Shown here: piece by piece, positions 23,375 to 36,190 of the stretch
Layout: each line of letters opens with the position of its first letter
Numbering within the stretch: position 1 is the first letter of the stretch
From: Dicyema japonicum
Taxonomy: Eukaryota > Dicyemida > Rhombozoa > Dicyemidae
Length of the DNA stretch: 64,000 bases
Assembly (NCBI GenBank): GCA_011109175.1
Contig: RDEW01000012.1
Coordinates: 465,693 to 529,692, forward strand
Direction of reading: 5' to 3'
Translations under genes and position numbers: made by a program
The notes under the pieces: generated by a model
What the model was told of the DNA's origin: nothing
The model's input: only the letters and a program-made list of their open reading frames with translations
Databases searched by the model: none

Positions 23375-24330
23375 CTAATCAAACCTATTCGAATTTTCAG
23401 GCATTTTCTCTCCTATTTTACCCAAAACTGCACAAACCATGTGTTTTGAGCTTTTCAACCAATTCTTGCAATTCATTATCGGAAGACATGGCCCGCATAA
23501 AGTTGGAAATTTGGTCGAGACCAATATAGTCGGGAGTTCTCTTCTTTCCTTTATTTCCATGCTGTAATTTTGTACCAGTAAACATATAAAATTTTCTTCC
23601 ATGGTTAGGTAGATTTCCCCTGCCTTTCCTTCTCGAAGTAAATGCAAGTAAGGTTCGATTTTCACGTTTGTCTTATAAATATCAAATATTCTAGTAATTA
23701 AAAATTCGTATTCTGGGTAGACATTCCACATGAAGACAGAGCCATCGTGTGATCCTGAAGTGGCACGTATCGTTTGCTTCAGGACAGGAACTTGTTATTG
23801 AGCCTTATCTGATAAAATTCCGCCCCCAGCTATGAGAAGACGCTCAAAACCCTTCCTGGTTTCAGAAATAACTATGAGATCACAGATCCAACCATCAAAG
23901 GCTTTGACCTCTTAGGAAATCAAAGCCATCAGCATATACGTGATTTTACGTATCTACGCCAGTAATCCACCGAATTTGCCAGTCTCTGCTCGTTCGGATT
24001 TAATTTATTATGAGAGTTCCCCAACTGGTGACTCAATTCCTATGAAATCAACAAAATGTAGACTTCAATAATAAACGAGGCGGATTGGCATGCATAAACA
24101 AAAGATATTTTACCCCCGGCAATGCACGACGTAGTCTCCATGTTCGTGGAGAGGGAACCGGCAATCAAATGCGTGCAGTCCTCCACATATTGTTCCGTGT
24201 CTAAAATTACCCCTCCGAGACTTCTGAAGACATTTCCACAAAATTCCTTTTCCTGAGAGGACATTAGGAGAAAATGAACACATATTTATTATTCCTCTCT
24301 CCAATTCACTCAGATTCTGGACTACATGTA
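23375..24330 (-). pseudogene. TopBP1-like C-terminal BRCT pair (gene or remnant)
   Basis: Minus-strand pieces match, in order, the last two BRCT domains of TopBP1-type DNA-damage scaffold proteins. 24285-24115 gives a BRCT start: FLLMSSQEKEF, FRSLGGVILDTEQY, CTHLIAGSLSTN and CIAGGK. After a gap, KLNPNEQRLANSVDYWRRY (near 24000) corresponds to the inter-BRCT linker. A 29-nt GT...AG intron (23939-23911) then brings in KAFDGWICDLIVISETRKGF and ERLLIAGGGIL, the next BRCT start. From 23800, VPVLKQTIRATS and NVYPEYEFLITRIF fit the end of that BRCT. There is one in-frame stop after LSDKAQ and an unresolved break at about 24060, so it is either decayed or affected by sequence errors. The tail to 23375 is open but unrecognised. 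The upstream BRCT domains are absent; a LINE begins at 24.34 kb. Confidence 0.5.
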
Positions 24331-25360
24331 ACCTACAACCTTACTGAATGTCCCTGAGTAGTCCAACACCAAGGAATCAGAATTACTATCCTTCATCGAT
24401 GTGGAGAACCGTTCAGGTTCTTTTTCTGCCAATTCGTCCCTTGGTTGGTTCACTACAACTAACTACAATTCGCAATACAAGAACACCTATTCGAAAAGGA
24501 GACAAACTTACATCCCCTGACCTCTCCTTATGTTCCCCATCAATGTTTCCCCTCATCAACTGGACTGTAAAATATGAACTAAGAAGTGATCACAACCCTA
24601 TTAGATGAAAATAAACACTGAAAATAAATTTATCAGACAGAATTCCATTTTTTTAAATTTTGAAAGCGCGTACTGGTCCAACTTCTCTAATTACATTGAC
24701 ACCAATATGGAAGTATTTTACACATTGGTATTCTCATCAATTGACCACATGATCAAAACTTTCACGGACATTATACTCAAAGCAAGAAAAGTATTTATTC
24801 CAATGCTATCAAACAAGGAATACCTATTATAATATGCATACAAAAACACTTATCAGAGAAATAAATTAATTAAAGAGGTAAATGGATTTATCAAATAACG
24901 ATTTCCAAAAAATGAAAACCTTAAATATACAAATTACCCAATCTAGAATCAAGAAGCGATAGACATCACTTATTGATTCTCTATCGCCAAATACATCCGA
25001 GACGCTGATATGGAAGAAAATTAAATATTTGAGACATTGCAATGAAGGCTCTGAGAAAGCCCTCCACGGACAGGGATGTAGCAACATGGACCCAAATATT
25101 TTAATGAAGCACTATGTCGCAATCAGTCATAAAAATTTCTCGAGGGAACAGAGTCTACAAGAAGTTGTATCCATCATATGATTAGATTGTCTTTACTCCA
25201 CAAAAAGTTCGAAACGAAATCATGGATGCCAAAAACTCCCGTTCCCGAGGTGCTGACAATGTCTCGATGATGGAACTGAAACACCTTGGTGAAAAAGCAA
25301 CCGAATTCCTATCAAACGTTTATACTCTATCTTTGAACAATAATATGATACCTTCTATAT

Positions 25361-26881
25361 CAGTGTTTCTTAACCTTTTTTGACCGGGGGCCACTTTAGT
25401 TTGTTGAATTTTTCTGGGGACCACATGTAACAAAACAATTTAATAAAAAAAACTAACAAAATTAAAAAAATCATAATATTTAGAGTTAGTGTGATTTTTG
25501 ATCCTGCTTTTCAGAAACTAGCTGTTCAATTTTTGGTACAATGTTGGTAAATGCCATTCTCATATCGTCTTCCACCTTATGTCGGTTGCGAACTTTACTT
25601 TTCAGAATAACAAGGCATTGCCATTTCACGTAAATAAGTGGTTGGAATGGGAATTATCACTTCCAGTGCATTTTTACTTAAGATTGGATATTCATTAATA
25701 ACAGAATTCCATAATCGAAAGCGAATTAAATGTCAACTTGCAAAACTGCGAATTTCGCAATTCAATCAATTGTTCTTGGAAATCAATTTCTTGGCCGTCG
25801 TAAATTAATTTATTGGTTTCCGGAATAAAAGGGTGTGTATTATCCAAGTCGTGTAACTGGGAAATAATCTCCAATTTTATTTTCAAGATTTTCGAGATGA
25901 TCAATTATCAAAGAAAACCATTTTTCAGGTTCATTATCACCAATCTTATTTTCTACCATCGGAAACATTGAAGCGTTGTTATTTTCGTATTTTTCTCCTC
26001 CATAGTGACAATTTTTCTTTAAACGCAGACATTTTTTCCATTGCTTCAATGTTGGAAGCATTATTAATAATAAATAAGCCTTTTCGCGAGAGCCATAGTA
26101 TTTATACCTCCGCATAGGCAGGACACACACTTTATTTAAGTAAAGAACAGTTAATTTTAACTAATCGTAGAACCAAGGAATGATCTTCACTTCTTTTTTT
26201 CTTTTTCTTGTGTGAGTGTCCTTTCTAGACAATCCAGTTCCGCAGTGAGTATCCACTGATGACGGCGTCACTCGTCAAACCCTTTCTGCATCGTAGATGC
26301 GTGGAACCTTCCACCAGGTGAACAGCAGCAAGATTCGAACCCGTAGCCTAAGCCAGTTAAGCCCGACACCTAACCACTAAGCCACCCGGCTTAGCATTAT
26401 TACCTTAACATAAATAATAAAAATACCTTGTAGTGATAAGTATAATTCATTAAATATGTCAGATACTATAAGCATGAAAATATCGTTGTTAAATAAATCG
26501 GCAAATTCGGTCGACCCAATATTTCGTAAAAATAAACTAATGGCATTTGACAACTCGGAAACCCGTGATAGTAATTTACCTCTTGATAACCATTTTGTGG
26601 GTGAGTTTTTTCCTTATGTCTTTTTAATTGTGACGGCTTCAAAAAAGTTGTTTCCCATTATGACGTCGCATATCATACACTGCGATTTATCGACGTTGTC
26701 AGATCCAGTATATTGGGTAAATCCATATTGGACATAAGAATCAATCCATTTGCGAATAACCACTACAATCAAATAACAAAAAAAACACGTGGAATAAAAT
26801 TAATTAAATATTCTAATGCGAATAAATAATAAAAATTAATTGACCTAAAAATATTTCTGGAAACCACGTTAAGAAACACTG
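25361..26881 (-). mobile_element. hAT transposon with complete ends and 8-bp TSD
   Basis: Termini are perfect 14-bp inverted repeats: CAGTGTTTCTTAAC at 25361-25374 and GTTAAGAAACACTG at 26868-26881. The 8-bp target duplication TTCTATAT lies at 25353-25360 and 26882-26889, the expected size for hAT. Minus-strand coding remnants include a DNEPEKWFSLIIDHLENLEN stretch (26130-25840) and a C-terminal piece (25904-25695), similar to ZBED5/FAM200-type transposases. The transposase is incomplete and the S2 SINE at 26100-26390 sits inside it. The element itself interrupts a LINE. Confidence 0.85.
26100..26390 (-). repeat. tRNA-derived SINE S2 inside the hAT element
   Basis: Minus-strand copy with tRNA-like head (GCCGGGTGGCTTAGTGGTTA; GGGTTCGAATCT-type B box) at the right end, then AGGTTCCACGCATCTACGAT, GACGCCGTCATCAGTGGATA, and the tail TGTCCTGCCTATGCGGAGG at the left end. 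Its position in the hAT shows it arrived later. Confidence 0.8.
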
Positions 26882-28030
26882 TTCTATATGGAAGAAATCC
26901 ATAATTCTGCCAATTCGGAAGCCAAACAAACCTGCAAACGATCCCTCTTCTTATCGTCCAATTGCAATACTATGTGCGATGTCCCGAATTTTAGAATAAA
27001 TTAATATTAACACGAATCAAAGATATTGTACCAAATCGAGTATTCCAACATGGATTCCGTGAAAATTATTCTACTACGACTCACTTAACAAAATTAACTC
27101 AATATATATCTGATGGATTTTCCTATCCAAAACCACATAAAAGGACCATAATGGCTTCAATAGACCTGAAGAAAGCATTCGACTCCGTGTCCCGGACGCT
27201 GCTTATAGAAAAAATTTCTAACATTCTTATAAATCCAAACATTAAAAAATGGCTGTCGAACTTTTTAAATGAAGAAGAGAATAAGTGATGTCAGACAACA
27301 GAAAATCTAAATCCAGCTTATTGCCGAATGGTGTCCCTCAAGGTTCACCTCTCTCTCCTGCTCTTCCCACCAATGACGATCCCGATACATTGATACTCTC
27401 ATACGCAGATGACATTGTTCTTGCGACGAGAGACTCTAACTATGAGAAGGCATAGATGAAACTTCAAAGTTATATTGGTATGTTAGAACATTGGCTCATA
27501 TCAAATCGACTGGAAGTTTCTACAGGAAAGTCGTTTATAACAATTTTTTCTACATATAGAAGATCATTATACTCTCCCAAAATCAAATTGTTTGGATTGA
27601 AATTCCTATAAATAAGTCTCCAACAATACTAGGATTTATTGAAAATTTTCTACAAATAATTTACAGACAATACATACTGCCAGTAATCGAATATGCATGT
27701 CCTTCCTGGAGCTCGATGATATCTGAATCGTCGTCTCAAAAATTAGAAGCCGCACAACTTGCTGCCTTGAAAATAATAAATAAGAAACTGTGGATAACGT
27801 ATTGAATGTTAAAGAACACCTATGGTGGATAGTGAAGTCATTTCTATAATGGGCAATGAAAAACGACTGTCCGCTTTCACTCTCTATGACTATCTAGAAA
27901 ATGCGGGAAATCTATGGAGAATGAGACCGTCCCCATTTCTACCAATTTTGTTGGATTTTCGAGGACCCCGAACGAGAGCCAGAACTCGGAAAACCAGGAT
28001 TACTTAGTTAGTAGTTAACTTTTACTAATC

Positions 28031-28411
28031 CTGTGATCTTGGGGTAAAAAAGCATGGATTTCACATCACATTCATCGCAAGACATTGGAATCAATACTCT
28101 ATTATATATACAGATTCGACGGAAGCGTATTATTACTTAAATACTTATTTGAACATATATACTTAGGCATAACTAAGTTGTTAGATGTATACACCTGCAT
28201 TTATGTAGAATGTATGGCATCAAGAAGTCTAAAAACATATTCAGTTCGATCAATTGGTGTGACTCAGAGGGTGGAAATCCGAGTAGACACTTTCATCATG
28301 ACTGACACTTAAGTTCAACACAATAAGTCAGAATTTTCGTGACAAATTGAAGAATGAGATTGTGATAATACAAGTAGGACTCACCTACAAGAAGCACTCA
28401 AGCATACAAAA
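28031..28411. other. Gene-free stretch
   Basis: No recognised coding or repeat feature; follows the 3' end of the LINE. Confidence 0.4.
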
Positions 28412-28850
28412 GTGGAAAAGCTGCTCAAGTATGACTTGCTAGCTGTAGAATGTTATAGGATGCTCCTGTGGAAATTATTGGTTTTGACATGGGACGGGAT
28501 TATCTCCACGTGCTACAGAAATCATTTGAGAGCTTTCTCGATTGATACAAGACCGTACATTCAGTCGTTGATTTTGAAGAAAACCTTAGAAAGTATTATT
28601 GTCGAGCACAAACATGGAGTCAAAACACCAATTGACGAAATCTTTTACGCGGCAAGGCGACTGGAAGAGCGTACAACTCAATCAAACAGAGAGCTCATCT
28701 TTGCCCGGTGTTCTTCCTTCGTGCCCGCGCAAGAACGTACAGGACAGCTGCCCGAATTTTCAGGGCCACCTTTCAGTGATCTGGAGTCTAGTCTCAAAAG
28801 GGCCTCCAGAGACGTAGGTCCGGTTCAGTGATCTTCACAAATCTAACGCT
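28412..28850 (+). repeat. Unclassified repeat R3 with a 139-codon ORF
   Basis: The segment from about 28683 (GCCCGGTGTTCTTCCTTCGT, AATTTTCAGGGCCACCT, GATCTGGAGTCTAGTCTCA, GGTCCGGTTCAGTGATCTTC) recurs at 51791-51965, where it ends in a TAATAAATAATAAT tail. This suggests the 3' part of a retroposon. The overlapping ORF 28412-28831 shows no family motif, and its second half is the repeat, so it is probably not a host gene. Confidence 0.5.
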
Positions 28851-28882
28851 CTATTACTCTGTAAGCCCTTTTTTGCATATCC

Positions 28883-29365
28883 TCAATTTTCTTCATATTT
28901 GTCCAATATATGGACGGTCCCCACGAGGCGCATGCATATGAAGAAACATGGCTCGATGTACTGTTTGTACACGTTCATCAAGACTGGGTGAGTACAACTC
29001 TTCCATATTCCCGATAAACTTTTCAATACGTTCAGTTTCTTTTCGCATTTCGATAGAATGTGCTCTAAGTTTGGTGTTAAGCAGAGATGCATATCAATCG
29101 TCACACCCTAGATCCTTTGACATCTGTTGAAGGGGATGCCGACCTTGTTTAACTTCAGGGTAACTGTCTTCCTTCCCAATCTTTTGTCAGAGGTAAATAG
29201 TGACGTAGACGACTTTTCTGCATTCACCACGAGCCGGTTTTCCATTATCCATGCATTAAGCCCGTCAAGGTTAATTTGTATTTTTTCTGTGGCCTTCTGG
29301 ATGTCCTGATCTCGCGAATCCAACACAATATCATCCGCATAGGAAAGTAGAACATCAATAATCAA
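28883..29365 (-). pseudogene. LINE RT fragment
   Basis: 29365-29108 encodes LLSYADDIVLDSRDQD and ENRLVVNAEKSSTSLFTSD, the catalytic box and following motif of a non-LTR RT. The next frame, 29104-28883, continues with LGVTIDMHLCLTPN-like, a C-E-K-K-L-N-V-L-K-S-L-S-G block and PVLMNVYKQYIEP. The two frames are offset, so it is broken. The N-terminal half of the RT is absent. Confidence 0.75.
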
Positions 29366-29499
29366 TGATGATAATAACCTTTTTCACAATAATTAATTGA
29401 ATAAAAATGTAAACGTGAAAAATATAAGCTTTACTTAAATTATTCATAATAATTTGATTTGATTTTTGTTTTAAATTAATTTCAGGTAATTTAAGTGGT

Positions 29500-29780
29500 A
29501 TCAGTTTCTGTTTGTTCGGCTGTTCCTCCTCTCTCTTACTATTAGAGCGGCGTCATGTGATCCACCTGTCTAGGTGGCGCCCAGTGCCAGGCCGGCATGA
29601 AAAAGGATCATTTGCTCTCCCCCACTCCACTGGAGGGGTTTCCACAACTGCATGCAATGGACGTCTTACCTTTTATGCTGATTCCGGATGGACTCTGTAG
29701 AAGTGGAAACTGGATACACTTAATTAGTTGTTTACTTTAACTTCTTTCTCGGTGTATTCGGGGTTAATAAAATAAATAAT
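29500..29780 (+). repeat. SINE family S1 copy
   Basis: 5'-truncated S1 copy with GCGGCGTCATGTGATCCACC, CAGTGCCAGGCCGGCATGAA, ATGGACGTCTTACCTTTTAT and a CGGGGTTAATAAAATAAATA end. Confidence 0.75.
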
Positions 29781-29957
29781 CAATTCGGCTAGCTGCATTC
29801 AGTAGGATAACCAATGATACTAAGAAATTTTTGGAAAAGCCCAGCACTCTCTGCTAGACGCTTGATCCGGCCTCTTACATATTAGTGAGGTGGAGGTAAA
29901 AACTGTCTAAAATTGGTTACCCCTTTGATCTTAGACGATTTTATGTCTTAAATTAAT

Positions 29958-30110
29958 TGGCTTGACGAGTGACGCCGTATCAGTGAACATACCACTGCGG
30001 AACCGGATTGTCTATAAAGGACTCACGCAAAAAAAAGAAAAATGAAGTGAAGAGCATTCCTTGGTTCTCCCTCTACGATTAGTTAGCATAACCATTTATT
30101 CAAGTTCTTC
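29958..30110 (+). repeat. SINE S2 fragment
   Basis: Contains TTGACGAGTGACGCCGT, GGAACCGGATTGTCTATAAA and ATTCCTTGGTTCTCCCTCTA from the S2 body, without the tRNA-like head or the tail. Confidence 0.65.
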
Positions 30111-30448
30111 CATTGACTTTTTAAGTTTTATACGGTTCATCTTCTACTGACGATTTTGTTGGGAGTTGGAGAATCATTTTGATCAACTGATTAGAGCACA
30201 AGGAGAACGATTTTCCAATCCTGTACAGATATGAAGTGATGACCACAACTTAGGCATGTCAAGTAGAAACAAACTTCTTGAAGCTTCTCTCCCGTCAACA
30301 GTAAGTGGAATACGCTCCAGAAGGTTTTCAAACTACACACATGTGTAGTGAGCTGACCCAACTTATTTTCCCTACCAAACAACTACCAAATAGTTTGCTT
30401 GGTAGTGACTATAGGACGAGCCCCAAGATACCGTTCCCAGATCTCTTT
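30111..30448. other. Gene-free stretch between SINE copies
   Basis: Nothing recognised. A GTAGTTGTTTGGTAGGG/ACTACCAAATAG region near 30350-30410 has short inverted similarity, of unclear meaning. Confidence 0.35.
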
Positions 30449-30780
30449 AATGGCATAGTGGTTACGGGTGGCATAGTGGTTAGGTGTCGGGCTAAAGTGA
30501 CATAGGTTATGGGTTCAACTCTCGCTGCTGTTTACCTGGTGGAAGGTTCCACGCATCTACGATGCTAATAGGGTTTGACGAGTGACGCCGTCATCAGTGG
30601 ATACTCACTGCGAACTGGATTGTCTAGAAAGGACCCACACACAAGAAAAAAAGAAATGAAGATCATTCCTTGGTTAGTTAAAATTAACTGTTCTTTACTT
30701 AAATAAAGTGTGTGTCCTGCCTATGCGGAGCTAATACCACGGCTCCGTGAAAAAGGCTGTTATTATTATTATTAAATCCA
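30449..30780 (+). repeat. tRNA-derived SINE S2, sense copy
   Basis: The clearest sense-strand S2 copy. A tRNA-like A box (GGTGGCATAGTGGTTAGGTG, about 30467-30486) and B box (GGGTTCAACTCTC, about 30511-30523) are spaced as in a Pol III internal promoter. The body includes AAGGTTCCACGCATCTACGA and GACGCCGTCATCAGTGGATA. The tail reads TGTCCTGCCTATGCGGAGCT, then AATACCACGGCTCC, and ends in (TTA)n. Just before, GGCATAGTGGTTACGG repeats part of the A box. Confidence 0.85.
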
Positions 30781-31200
30781 ATTGAACATCAACGGACTTT
30801 CAAAAAATGTACTGATTTGAGTAAGTTTTGCAAAATCATTATGGGCACTGTCCTTATCCAAGAAACTAAACTTACACCTAAATCCAAGACTCCTCATTTC
30901 AAGAACTATTCTGTATTACGTTCCGACCCGCCTTTAGCTCAGCTAGTGGTGGTTTATTTATTTTTGTACACATTTCTATTCCTTTTGCTGATTCTTAAAA
31001 TTTTATTAAATCTCTCATATCTAAGGATCCTCATATTGAAATTTCATCTATCCGAGGACTATCCTCTAACAAACCTGATAAATGCAATCCTGTTTTACAT
31101 ACTCATTGTGATATACGTTCAGGTCATTCTAATACTTCTATCGCTCTCGAAAGATATTTTTTGTGATCTCCCGAATTTGAATTTGAAAGAATAAGTTAAT
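30781..31200 (+). pseudogene. LINE endonuclease fragment
   Basis: The ORF at 30817-31194 starts with MGTVLIQETKLTPKSK and then NYSVLRSDPP, the Q-E-T-K-L and following R-x-D-R-x motifs of LINE endonucleases. Downstream the reading is AT-rich and hydrophobic, suggesting frame loss. It may belong with the RT pieces at 31.7-32.5 kb. Confidence 0.5.
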
Positions 31201-31328
31201 TCACCAGGTTGTCCCTGTAGTCTTCACTTGGGATAGTGACATCTTACTGTTAAGAATATAAAAGCACAGTGAATATAAGCGAGAGGATGTATGCTTGTAT
31301 TTAACCATTAAAGAAGACCATGAAAGTA

Positions 31329-31580
31329 TGAGGCAGGACACACTTTGTTGGAGTAAAGAACAGTTATACCACTAATCGTGGAAAGGGAGGAGGGAACCTG
31401 TTCTTTAATTAATTTTTTCATTTAGCTGTGTGTGAGTCCATTGCAGACGATCCGGTTCCGCGTTGAAGAATTCACTGATGACGTTGTAACTTGTCATATA
31501 CAAAGCATCGTGGATGCGTGGAACCTTCAGCTGGAACTTAGAGCAGTGAGATTCGAACCCGGGACCATAAGGAAATTGTC
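31329..31580 (-). repeat. SINE S2 copy, antisense
   Basis: Contains GAGGCAGGACACACTTTGTT (tail) at the left and a B-box-like GATTCGAACCCGGGA at 31550-31564, with AAGCATCGTGGATGCGTGGA between them. More diverged than the copies at 26.1 and 43.5 kb. Confidence 0.6.
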
Positions 31581-31734
31581 TGGCTATTATATTTACACAA
31601 TTACTATATCAACAAAGCTTTGACCAGACATCGAGACACGCTCTGAGCAGAAAAATTCTTGCTACAAGTATCCCATCCCCTTTGAAAATATGACTACTCC
31701 CTTTCCTCTCTGACGCCTTGGATGTTTCTTTATT

Positions 31735-32560
31735 ATGTCAACCTACTCTCATTATCGATACCTTCCAAACGGCATTCCTCAAGGTTCTATCTCCAGCCTT
31801 GTAAACACACTTCTCTCTTATATCGTTGATATCATAATTTCCTCTCGCCACTACTACGTAACTGTTGCTTCTATGGTCCTGCAAGAACATACTTACATAA
31901 TTTCTTCTTGGATGGACCATCATCTCTTCTAGCGAAAAGTCATCAATAACGTTATTCACTATAGACCGTCGTCAATTAAAGTTGGAACCAACGTTATTAC
32001 TAAAAAACACTCTCTTTCCTGTGATTAAAACCTTAAAATATTTGATATTTCTTTGTCATTTTTGAAACATGTTTCATATGAATTCGAAAAATCTCAGAAT
32101 GAGCTTAACTGACTCCGAGCCGTGGCGGGTACGTCAATGGCAAGAGCAAAAAGAGCTTAACGATTATCCAGACAATTTATCAGAACAACGATTAACAAAC
32201 CTGGGGTCCTGTTTATACTAACAAACGTCGAAAAAAATACAATTGACTTAAAACTCTGCCCTAATTACTGTCTAAAAACCACACCAAATGACCACCTACA
32301 CTGGGAATCGAAAATTCACCCAACCAGGGACCATTTCCAGATGCTCAGTCTACAATTCTTTGACAAATATAAAACTCTGTATATCCAGCTCACTGCCTTT
32401 GGATCTCCACTAACAAAAGGAATCATTCCTACTCTCGGTGATAATTCGGATTCTAAAAACTATCAAAGAGACTGAACCCTCTCAGTCCCGACCGAAAACA
32501 ACCGATGATATCCTCTAAAGCCATCAGAAGCTTTGCATAAACAAGCTTATAAGCATATTC
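31735..32560 (+). pseudogene. LINE RT and C-terminal remnant
   Basis: 31735-31932 reads YLPNGIPQGSISS then a degraded IVDIIISSRHYY where the YADD box should be: G-I-P-Q-G-S is the RT motif before the palm. Further on, a worn C-terminal region follows, with LRAVAGTSMARAK-like and ESKIHPTRDHFQMLSLQ-like stretches. Stops are frequent. Confidence 0.45.
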
Positions 32561-32665
32561 AACCTAAGTAGTAATATATTGAACGTGTCGAGGAAAACAA
32601 TTATTAGAAATAAGACTATTAGAACAAATTTAATTAACGAGTAGTGTTAGTAAAATTAAGGGCAA

Positions 32666-34188
<1,523 letters not shown>

Positions 34189-34342
34189 GACAATAAGAAT
34201 GCCTTTATGATTAATTTATTATTATTTTAAAGATAATTTAGTTTTTAATAATTTTATGTATTTTAAATATTTCTATTTCTCAATATCTGTATTAAGAACA
34301 GTACTTATGTGACTGGACTCCAGAATGCAGGAATGGAATCGA

Positions 34343-34638
34343 GCCGCGTGGCGCCATGTGGTGCTGCGTGGTTAATTGGTTGAAGTTTTCTGCTTGCTTG
34401 TCTATTCCTCCTCTCTCTCCCTATTAGAGTGGCGTCATGTGATCCACCTGTCTAGGTGACGCCCAGTGCTCTTCCCCATTCCACTGGAGGGGTTTCCACA
34501 ACTGCATGCAATGGACGTCTTACCTTTTATGCTGATTCCGGATGGACTCTGTAGAAGTGGAAACTGGATACACTTAATTAGTTGTTTACTTTAACTTTAT
34601 TCTCGTTGTATCCGGGGTTAATAAATAAATTAAATAAA
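34343..34638 (+). repeat. SINE family S1 copy
   Basis: Near full-length S1: head GCCGCGTGGCGCCATGTGGT, middle GTGGCGTCATGTGATCCACC, end CCGGGGTTAATAAATAAATT. A short internal stretch found in the 3521 copy is missing here. Confidence 0.75.
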
Positions 34639-34800
34639 TGCGGGAATGCGGCCCAGTAAATTCAGTCAGCCACCAAGTATGTTCATGCGCGGGCACGCAG
34701 GATCACCTGATAATTAGTTTGGTTTTACCGTGGTCTTGAGATTTTAAATAAATTAAAACCACTACGGCACATTCTCTTATCGGTCAACTGGGGAGTTATC
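34639..34800 (+). repeat. Short repeat S4 copy
   Basis: Contains GGATCACCTGATAATTAG and GGTTTTACCGTGGTCTTGAG, which recur in reverse at 51684-51780 and weakly at 56190-56262. A preceding block (CCCAGTAAATTCAGTCAGCC, ACCAAGTATG) resembles 39690-39720, suggesting a LINE 3' end. Confidence 0.4.
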
Positions 34801-35680
34801 CGCATGAGTCTTTTTTGGAAATAATGACAAATCACATTTATTCCGCAATGTCTATCTTTGTATGACAAACACAACTTATCGTCAGGGATCCATCGCTTAA
34901 AGAATCATCTGAAGAACATTCTAAGTTTTCGTTAGACTCGAAACCTCTCTCTGGATAAAGAACCCAAATGGAGAAACTTGTGCATTTTTTTCTTTAGACA
35001 TGACTGAAACTTTTCTCTGTCATTATTTTGAATTGTGCTTTTAAAAGTCCTCAATTATAATGACTGTGATAATGTACGGTTTACTAATGGAAGAAAATTT
35101 TGTTTCCATGGAAGTCAGTTTCCAGGCATCTGCTCTATTTAGGGATTAGTTCAGCTGATTTAGGGATATTTATTTTGGACTTGTGTGCTGACGTGGAACA
35201 TGACTCTGGTATATTTCGGAGGATGATTAGTATTTGCCGTGATAGCACTGTTATTATTATTATTATTATTACCCCCAGGATCACTGGGTCAAAGAGAAAG
35301 ATATAACTAAGTGATCCCATACCGACAAAGGTGAGGACGAGTCCGGCGGGGTCGAGAATCCTGAACAGCTCTTCTCATTCTGTTCATCAATAATCATAAA
35401 GGGAGAGAAAATATAATCTAACTTTTTATTCTTTTTTTAATATATTAAATAAACTTTAAAAATTAAAAATATATTTAAAAGTTCATCCAATTTCCTCGAC
35501 CTATGAATATACCAAGCAAATTAGTTTAGTAACCCTGGCCTCATTACCTGAGCCCAGCCTGCTAAAGCCGAAATATCGAAAAAGAAGTAGAATGATTTAC
35601 CTGATTGAGTGATGTTTAACAAAAAAACATAGACAAACATTATCCAATTAAAATTTTAGATTCTTTTTTGCTCCGCCAGT
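34801..35680. other. Gene-free stretch with (TTA)n microsatellite
   Basis: (TTA)n at about 35250-35272. The CGGCGGGGTCGAGAATCCTG block near 35342 recurs in altered form near 49393-49415, so part of this is an old repeat. Confidence 0.4.
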
Positions 35681-35689
35681 CAGTGGGGA

Positions 35690-36190
35690 ATAGGGTGCAT
35701 ATTGACTTGGTGATAATATTAAAAGATGATTGGATATCAACCACTCATGAACAGTTGGGCGTTGATGGTTGCGAGAAATGCAGAACGATTACTCGCCTAA
35801 TAATTAACTCATCCACTTAACAGAAGATAATCGTTGTCATCGGCCGTAGGTCTGGTAGGAACAGGTTAAAGAGGGCTGGGGAGAACTAAAAGACCTGGAG
35901 TATTATGTTTGCCAGTAATCTCGATCTTGATCTGAGGTTGTCGTAACAAACTCTTTCACCTAGTTTTGAGATAAAATTCTAAGTCAAGGTGTAATAAATT
36001 GCTTAATGAGCACGTTCGTGTGTATATGGAATTTTTTCTTAAACTGCTTCCCAGTTCCATTTTCATGTTCGAGCTTAAATTTAATTTGCTTCTGCGTCTT
36101 CCAGAAAGTGCAGCACTGGGTTCTCCTATTGATGGGGCTGTCATCTCTGGTTTTGATGTTTCTTTATAGTCTGATGTTTCTGTAAGCATT
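35690..36190 (-). pseudogene. LINE RT fragment
   Basis: The minus strand has SRSRLLANIILQ then a F-S-P-A-L-F-N-L-F-L-P-D-L block, the RT S-P-x-L-F-N-L-F motif, and upstream an ATCAAGATCGAGATTACTGG stretch also found in the fragments at 41.88 and 43.45 kb. The upstream ORF (36189-35956) belongs to the same decayed element or is spurious. Confidence 0.45.

Larger units (their letters stand above)
24340..28030 (+). mobile_element. LINE split by a hAT element
   Basis: The plus strand holds the end of an endonuclease domain (24348-24608; SPDLSLCSPSMFPLINW ending LRSDHNPI, the S-D-H motif), a linker (24605-25350), and after the hAT insertion the RT: ILPIRKPNKPANDPSSYRPI (frame-broken at about 26900-26980), FQHGFRENYSTT, MASIDLKKAFDSVSRTLL near 27150, an NGVPQGSPLSPALP-like block near 27330, SYADDIVLATRDSN near 27400, and a C-terminal region to 28007. 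Reading across the insertion (before 25361 and after 26890) restores continuity, so the LINE is older than the hAT. Many frame breaks make it inactive. Confidence 0.75.

Noticed and set aside
23700-23800. WD40-like reading SGSHDGSVFMWNV on the minus strand
   Set aside because: There is only one such stretch and no further repeats. Its position fits the end of the second BRCT domain of the TopBP1-like gene, so I treat the similarity as chance.
28412-28831. 139-codon ORF as a host gene
   Set aside because: Its second half is the dispersed repeat R3, and no domain is visible.
30467-30530. Possible true tRNA gene
   Set aside because: A and B boxes are present, but the sequence continues into the shared SINE body and recurs several times, and the acceptor stem does not close. 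It is a SINE head.
35250-35272. (TTA)n run as a telomere- or centromere-type repeat
   Set aside because: Too short and isolated; an ordinary microsatellite, possibly a retroposon tail.
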